DNA of 64,000 nucleotides, taken from the NCBI RefSeq assembly GCF_047272945.1, contig NZ_JBKOPS010000001.1, positions 310,001 to 374,000 of the forward strand, written 5' to 3'. The number at the start of each line of letters is the position of its first letter. Within the stretch, counting starts at the first letter, position 1. Positions 60,320 to 64,000 of the stretch are shown in pieces. The notes beneath the pieces were generated by a model. The model did not search any database. It saw nothing but the letters and a program-made list of their open reading frames with translations, and was not told the origin of the DNA. This stretch comes from Rubrolithibacter danxiaensis. Lineage in GTDB: Bacteria > Bacteroidota > Bacteroidia > Sphingobacteriales > Sphingobacteriaceae. The position numbers and the translations under genes were made by a program.

Positions 60320-61612
60320 ATGTTAACAAGCTATAAATATTCTGAGTTAAACGATCAGCAAATTACAAAATTGGTTGAGCGGAATGTGGATGAAGACAAT
60401 AGCATTCGAAACAAAGTTGAAGAAATTATACAGGAAGTAAGGGAAAACGGAGATAACGCATTAAAGATTTTCGCAGAAAAATTTGACCGGGTTAAACTGG
60501 ACAGTTTATCATTAAATAAGGTTCAGATTGCTGAACTGGCGGCAAATGTTGAAAAAGAACAACAGCAGGCATTACAAACAGCTTTTAACAATATCCGAAA
60601 ATTTCATCTTTCTCAATTAGTAAAAGAAGAAAAAATAGAAACAATGCCCGGAGTAAACTGCTGGCGTGAGCATCGTGCTATTGAAAAAGTGGGTTTATAC
60701 ATTCCGGGCGGAACAGCGGTTTTGCCAAGCACCTTTTTAATGCTCGGCATTCCTGCACGCATTGCCGGCTGCAAGGAAATTGTAGTGTGTTCTCCTCCCC
60801 AGTCGGACGGCAGCATAAATCATTATATTGCTTACTGCGCCGTGCTTCTTGAAATTGATCATATATTTCTTGCAGGAGGATCTCAAGCAGTTGCCGCTAT
60901 GGCTTACGGAACAGAAAGTATTCCGAAAGTTGATAAGATATTTGGCCCTGGCAACCAGTTTGTGACGAAAGCAAAAACGCTTATCCAATCAAGCACTCAA
61001 ACAGCTATTGATATGCCTGCAGGACCATCGGAAGTACTGGTTATTGCAGATGAAAATGCAAATCCGGGTTTTGTAGCCGCCGATTTGTTGGCCCAGGCTG
61101 AACACGGCAAAGATTCGCAGGCAGTTCTGGTAACAACATCCGGAACACTGCTTGAACAGGTAATCATTAACCTGAACGGGCAGCTGAATCTTTTACCCAG
61201 AAAAGAGATTGCAACAAAGGCAATAGAAAACTCATATGCAGTATTAGTTTCAGATTTAAATGAGGCTATAAAATTCAGCAATAAATACGCTCCTGAACAT
61301 TTAATTCTTCAAACGGCAAGCTGGGAAGACCTTATTCCCAGGATCAGCAATGCCGGCTCTGTGTTTCTGGGTGATCTTACGCCCGAAAGTGCCGGAGATT
61401 ATGCTTCAGGAACCAATCATACACTGCCCACCAGCGCTTATGCCCGTTCTTATTCGGGAGTTTCTGTTGACTCATTTGTAAAGAAGATCACTTTTCAGCA
61501 CATTTCAGAACAGGGAATAAAAAATATAGGGCCTGTTGTAGAAACGTTAGCAAGCCTGGAAGGATTACAGGCGCACAAAAATGCAGTAAGTATCCGGTTG
61601 AAAACAGTATAA
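60320..61612 (+). CDS. hisD: Histidinol dehydrogenase
   Basis: Last two steps of the pathway (histidinol to histidine, NAD+, zinc). About 430 residues from ATG 60320 (MLTSYKYSELNDQ); an earlier in-frame start at 60296 would overlap hisG by 20 bp. Motifs: GVNCWREHRAIEKVGLYIPGGTAVLPSTFLMLGIPARIAGCKEIVVCSPP, GGSQAVAAMAYGTESIPKVDKIFGPGNQFVTKAK, PAGPSEVLVIADENANPGFVAADLLAQAEHG (metal/His site) and YAPEHL, GSVFLGDLTPESAGDYASGTNHTLPTSAYARSYSGVSVDSFVK. Confidence 0.95.
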   Translation: MLTSYKYSELNDQQITKLVERNVDEDNSIRNKVEEIIQEVRENGDNALKIFAEKFDRVKLDSLSLNKVQIAELAANVEKEQQQALQTAFNNIRKFHLSQLVKEEKIETMPGVNCWREHRAIEKVGLYIPGGTAVLPSTFLMLGIPARIAGCKEIVVCSPPQSDGSINHYIAYCAVLLEIDHIFLAGGSQAVAAMAYGTESIPKVDKIFGPGNQFVTKAKTLIQSSTQTAIDMPAGPSEVLVIADENANPGFVAADLLAQAEHGKDSQAVLVTTSGTLLEQVIINLNGQLNLLPRKEIATKAIENSYAVLVSDLNEAIKFSNKYAPEHLILQTASWEDLIPRISNAGSVFLGDLTPESAGDYASGTNHTLPTSAYARSYSGVSVDSFVKKITFQHISEQGIKNIGPVVETLASLEGLQAHKNAVSIRLKTV

Positions 61613-61624
61613 AAGAATTCAATC

Positions 61625-62695
61625 ATGAGTTTTGATTTAAAAAAAATAACAAGAGAAAATATACAGAACCTGGTACCTTATTCATCGGCAAGAGATGAAT
61701 TTCAGGGAGAGGCTTCCATCTATTTAGATGCGAACGAAAATTCTTTTGGCTCGCCTTTAGCCACTAATTTTAATCGTTACCCCGATCCTCTTCAGCTGGA
61801 GGTAAAAGAAAAGATCAGCAAAATAAAGGGAGTTCCTCCTGTAAATATTTTTTTGGGTAACGGAAGCGATGAAGCTATAGATATCCTTTTCCGTGCCTTC
61901 TGCCGGCCGGGTATTGACAATGTTATTCTGCTTCCCCCTACATACGGCATGTACCAGGTTTGCGCCAACATCAACGATGTTGAAATACGAAAAGTTTCCC
62001 TGACTGGGGATTACCAGCTCAATCTTGACGGCATTGCGGAAGCAATTGATGAAAACACGAAACTGATTTTTATTTGCTCCCCTAACAATCCTACCGGAAA
62101 TTCAATAGACAGGGAAGCTATTGAAACGATTCTGGCGAATTTTAACGGCATCGTTGTAATTGATGAAGCTTATATAAATTTTTCGCGGCAGCGGTCATTT
62201 ATTCAGGAGCTGACTGAATACAGCAATTTAGTGATACTTCAAACTTTATCAAAAGCCTGGGGATTGGCTGGTTTACGGGTCGGAATGGCCTTTGCAAGTC
62301 AGGAGATTATCGAAGTATTCAATAAGGTAAAACCTCCCTATAATATAAATGAAGCCTCGCAACGACTTGCTTCAGAAGCATTGAACAATGTTGAGCAGGT
62401 AAATAACTGGATTAAGGAAACTATTAAGGAACGCGATAACCTGGTTTTGGGACTGAAAAAATTCGGTTTTGTGGAAAACATTTATCCTTCTGACGCAAAT
62501 TTCATTCTTGTAAAAACTACCGAACCTGTAAAAATCTATAATTTCCTTGTTGAGAAAGACATCATTGTTCGTGATAGGTCGAAAGTAGAATTGTGCGAAG
62601 GTTGTTTACGGATTACAGTGGGTATTCCATCTGAAAACGAACGTCTTTTGTCTGCCTTAAAAGAGTACAAACCGGTTAATAATTTAATAGCTTAA
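61625..62695 (+). CDS. hisC: Histidinol-phosphate aminotransferase
   Basis: Fold-type I PLP aminotransferase, 356 residues. Motifs: ASIYLDANENSFGSPLATNFNRYPDPLQLEVKEKISKIKGVPPVNIFLGNGSDEAID, ICSPNNPTGNSIDREAIE, VVIDEAYINFSRQRSF, and the PLP-Lys segment LQTLSKAWGLAGLRVG. It converts imidazole acetol phosphate to histidinol phosphate with glutamate. Start ATG 61625 is 12 bp after hisD; the stop overlaps the hisB ATG by one base. Confidence 0.95.
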   Translation: MSFDLKKITRENIQNLVPYSSARDEFQGEASIYLDANENSFGSPLATNFNRYPDPLQLEVKEKISKIKGVPPVNIFLGNGSDEAIDILFRAFCRPGIDNVILLPPTYGMYQVCANINDVEIRKVSLTGDYQLNLDGIAEAIDENTKLIFICSPNNPTGNSIDREAIETILANFNGIVVIDEAYINFSRQRSFIQELTEYSNLVILQTLSKAWGLAGLRVGMAFASQEIIEVFNKVKPPYNINEASQRLASEALNNVEQVNNWIKETIKERDNLVLGLKKFGFVENIYPSDANFILVKTTEPVKIYNFLVEKDIIVRDRSKVELCEGCLRITVGIPSENERLLSALKEYKPVNNLIA

Positions 62696-63840
62696 TGAGT
62701 ACTTTAAAAAAAGTTTTATTTATAGATCGGGATGGCACACTTGTGTTAGAGCCGGAAGACTACCAGATCGATTCGTTCAGCGAACTTGAATTTTACCCGC
62801 ATGTATTTGAATACATGGGTAAAATAGCCCGCGAAATGGATTTTGAACTTGTTATGGTTACCAATCAGGATGGGCTCGGAACTCCCTCTCATCCGGAAGA
62901 AAATTTCTGGACCATCCACAACTTCATTATCAAGGCATTAAAAAACGAGGGAATAACTTTCAGCGAGGTAATTATTGATAAAACCTTTCCTCACGAAAAT
63001 GCGCCTACCCGCAAACCCGGCACCGCCCTTCTCACCAGGTATTTCAATGCAGAGGAATACGATCTGGCTAATTCCTATGTAATCGGCGATCGTATTACAG
63101 ATGTTGTTTTAGCCAAGAATTTGAATTGTAAAGCAATCTGGTTAAAAAAGGATGAATTACTCGGATCGGATGAGATTAAAGAGCAGAAGTCTGAGTTAAA
63201 GGAATTTATCTCTTTAGATACTACAAACTGGAAAGAGGTTTACGAATTTCTTAAAATTGGAAAACGCGAAATTGAACACCGCCGGACAACGAAAGAAACT
63301 GATATTTATATAAAGATAAATCTTGACGGAAAAGGTGAAGCAAACGTTTCTACAGGTTTATCATTTTTTGATCATATGCTCGATCAGATTGCCAGGCATG
63401 GCAGCATCGATCTGACAATTACCGCGAAAGGTGATTTGCATATCGACGAACATCACACCATAGAAGATACCGGAATTGCTTTAGGCGAAGCATTTTTAGA
63501 AGCCTTAGGAGATAAACGTGGAATTGAACGATATGGCTTTTGCCTCCCTATGGATGATTGCCTGGCCCAAGTCGCAATTGATTTTGGTGGCAGGAACTGG
63601 ATTGTATGGGATGCAAAGTTTAACCGCGAAAAGATAGGAGAAATGCCAACAGAAATGTTTTTCCACTTCTTCAAGTCTTTCAGTGATGCTTCGAGATCGA
63701 ACCTGAACATAAAAGCAGAAGGACAAAACGAGCATCATAAAATAGAAGCTATTTTCAAAGCGTTTGCCAAATCTATTAAAATGGCGGTAAAAAGAAATGC
63801 CGAAAACATGGCTTTGCCAAGCACAAAAGGTGTTTTGTAA
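62695..63840 (+). CDS. hisB: Bifunctional histidinol-phosphatase / imidazoleglycerol-phosphate dehydratase
   Basis: 381 residues with two domains. The HAD-type phosphatase (1-165) has LFIDRDGTLVLEPEDYQIDSFSELEFYPHVFEYMG, VMVTNQDGLGTPSHPEENF and YVIGDRITDVVLAKNLNC. The IGP dehydratase (about 190-381) has GLSFFDHMLDQIARHGSIDLTI, DEHHTIEDTGIALGEAF, VAIDFGGRNW, MFFHFFKSFSDASRSNLNIKAEGQNEHHKIEAIFKAFAKSIKMAV. Both active sites look intact. It performs steps 7 and 9 of the pathway. The fused form occurs in enterobacteria and many Bacteroidota. Confidence 0.95.
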   Translation: MSTLKKVLFIDRDGTLVLEPEDYQIDSFSELEFYPHVFEYMGKIAREMDFELVMVTNQDGLGTPSHPEENFWTIHNFIIKALKNEGITFSEVIIDKTFPHENAPTRKPGTALLTRYFNAEEYDLANSYVIGDRITDVVLAKNLNCKAIWLKKDELLGSDEIKEQKSELKEFISLDTTNWKEVYEFLKIGKREIEHRRTTKETDIYIKINLDGKGEANVSTGLSFFDHMLDQIARHGSIDLTITAKGDLHIDEHHTIEDTGIALGEAFLEALGDKRGIERYGFCLPMDDCLAQVAIDFGGRNWIVWDAKFNREKIGEMPTEMFFHFFKSFSDASRSNLNIKAEGQNEHHKIEAIFKAFAKSIKMAVKRNAENMALPSTKGVL

Positions 63841-63864
63841 ATAGAATAAACCAAACTCACTCTG

Positions 63865-64000
63865 ATGGAAAAAAAAGATGTAGGGATAGTATATTACGGA
63901 GCAGGCAACCTTTTTTCGTTAACTGCAGCTTTAGACAGGCAACAGGTTTCTTACGGGATGATTACTTCTGCAGATGAGTTTGATTTGTACGACCGCTATA
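63865..64000 (+). CDS. hisH: Imidazole glycerol phosphate synthase, glutaminase subunit (partial)
   Basis: ATG 63865 starts MEKKDVGIVYYGAGNLFSL followed by TAALDRQQVSYGMITSADEFDLYDRY, the N-terminal part of HisH, with the class I amidotransferase opening GIVYYGAGNL. It runs past the right edge. It comes 24 bp after hisB, as in the common order hisG-D-C-B-H-A-F. The catalytic Cys and His are outside the window. Confidence 0.85.
   Translation, partial: MEKKDVGIVYYGAGNLFSLTAALDRQQVSYGMITSADEFDLYDRY

Noticed and set aside
1..64000. CRISPR array, rRNA, prophage, insertion sequence or a defence island
   Set aside because: No regularly spaced repeats, no rRNA stretches, no transposase, integrase, restriction or Cas genes seen.

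Overview
The window is Bacteroidota chromosome, most likely Sphingobacteriales or Chitinophagales. The evidence is a SusC/SusD pair, a TonB receptor paired with a DUF4249 lipoprotein, lipobox-type signal peptides, weak Shine-Dalgarno signals, and promoters of the TTTG-N19-TAnnTTTG type in front of two tRNAs and the his operon. There is no rRNA, CRISPR array, transposase or prophage.

Layout. 0-7 kb: the tail of a FecR-type anti-sigma factor, a SusC receptor with an N-terminal STN domain, SusD, and a convergent secreted glycosidase, then tRNA-Ser. 7-9 kb: an ArsR / AHSA1 / alpha-beta hydrolase operon with a clear tandem palindromic operator. 9-13 kb: a carbamoyltransferase with two glycosyltransferases (GT2, GT9). 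13-16 kb: a propeller-type sensor kinase without an output domain. 16-21 kb: erythromycin-esterase homologue, two Rnk-like proteins and an FMN glutamate-synthase-like protein, followed by a non-coding interval with two related hairpin repeats. 21-28 kb: quinoprotein/cytochrome c dehydrogenase, nucleoside hydrolase, DUF4249 lipoprotein and TonB receptor. 28-31 kb: a SemiSWEET and a partner-switching module (RsbW-like, STAS, REC-PP2C, membrane protein). 31-34 kb: two GT2 enzymes, then a 120-nt class II tRNA-like gene with an odd anticodon loop and a very long variable arm. 34-41 kb: four signalling proteins, including a receiver that has lost its phospho-Asp. 41-53 kb: a complete non-phosphorylating L-fucose catabolic operon with a divergent AraC regulator. 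It also carries a second FAH enzyme and a semialdehyde dehydrogenase that would suit D-arabinose. 53-55.4 kb: tRNA-Ala followed by three consecutive broken genes (truncated GH20, nonsense mutation, homopolymer frameshift). 55-59 kb: HExxH secreted protein, Gfo/Idh/MocA oxidoreductase, L,D-transpeptidase. 59.2-64 kb: his operon hisG-D-C-B-H with a histidine-rich leader peptide.

How the parts work together. The best-resolved system is the fucose locus: a secreted GH29 releases fucose, FucP imports it, a mutarotase supplies the right anomer, and dehydrogenase, lactonase, dehydratase, second dehydrogenase and hydrolase take it to pyruvate plus lactate. The most unusual items are the tRNA-like gene at 33772-33891, the paired hairpin repeats at 20.7-21.0 kb, the his leader peptide, and the run of decayed genes beside tRNA-Ala. 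All functional calls come from reading motifs and context; no database search was run.
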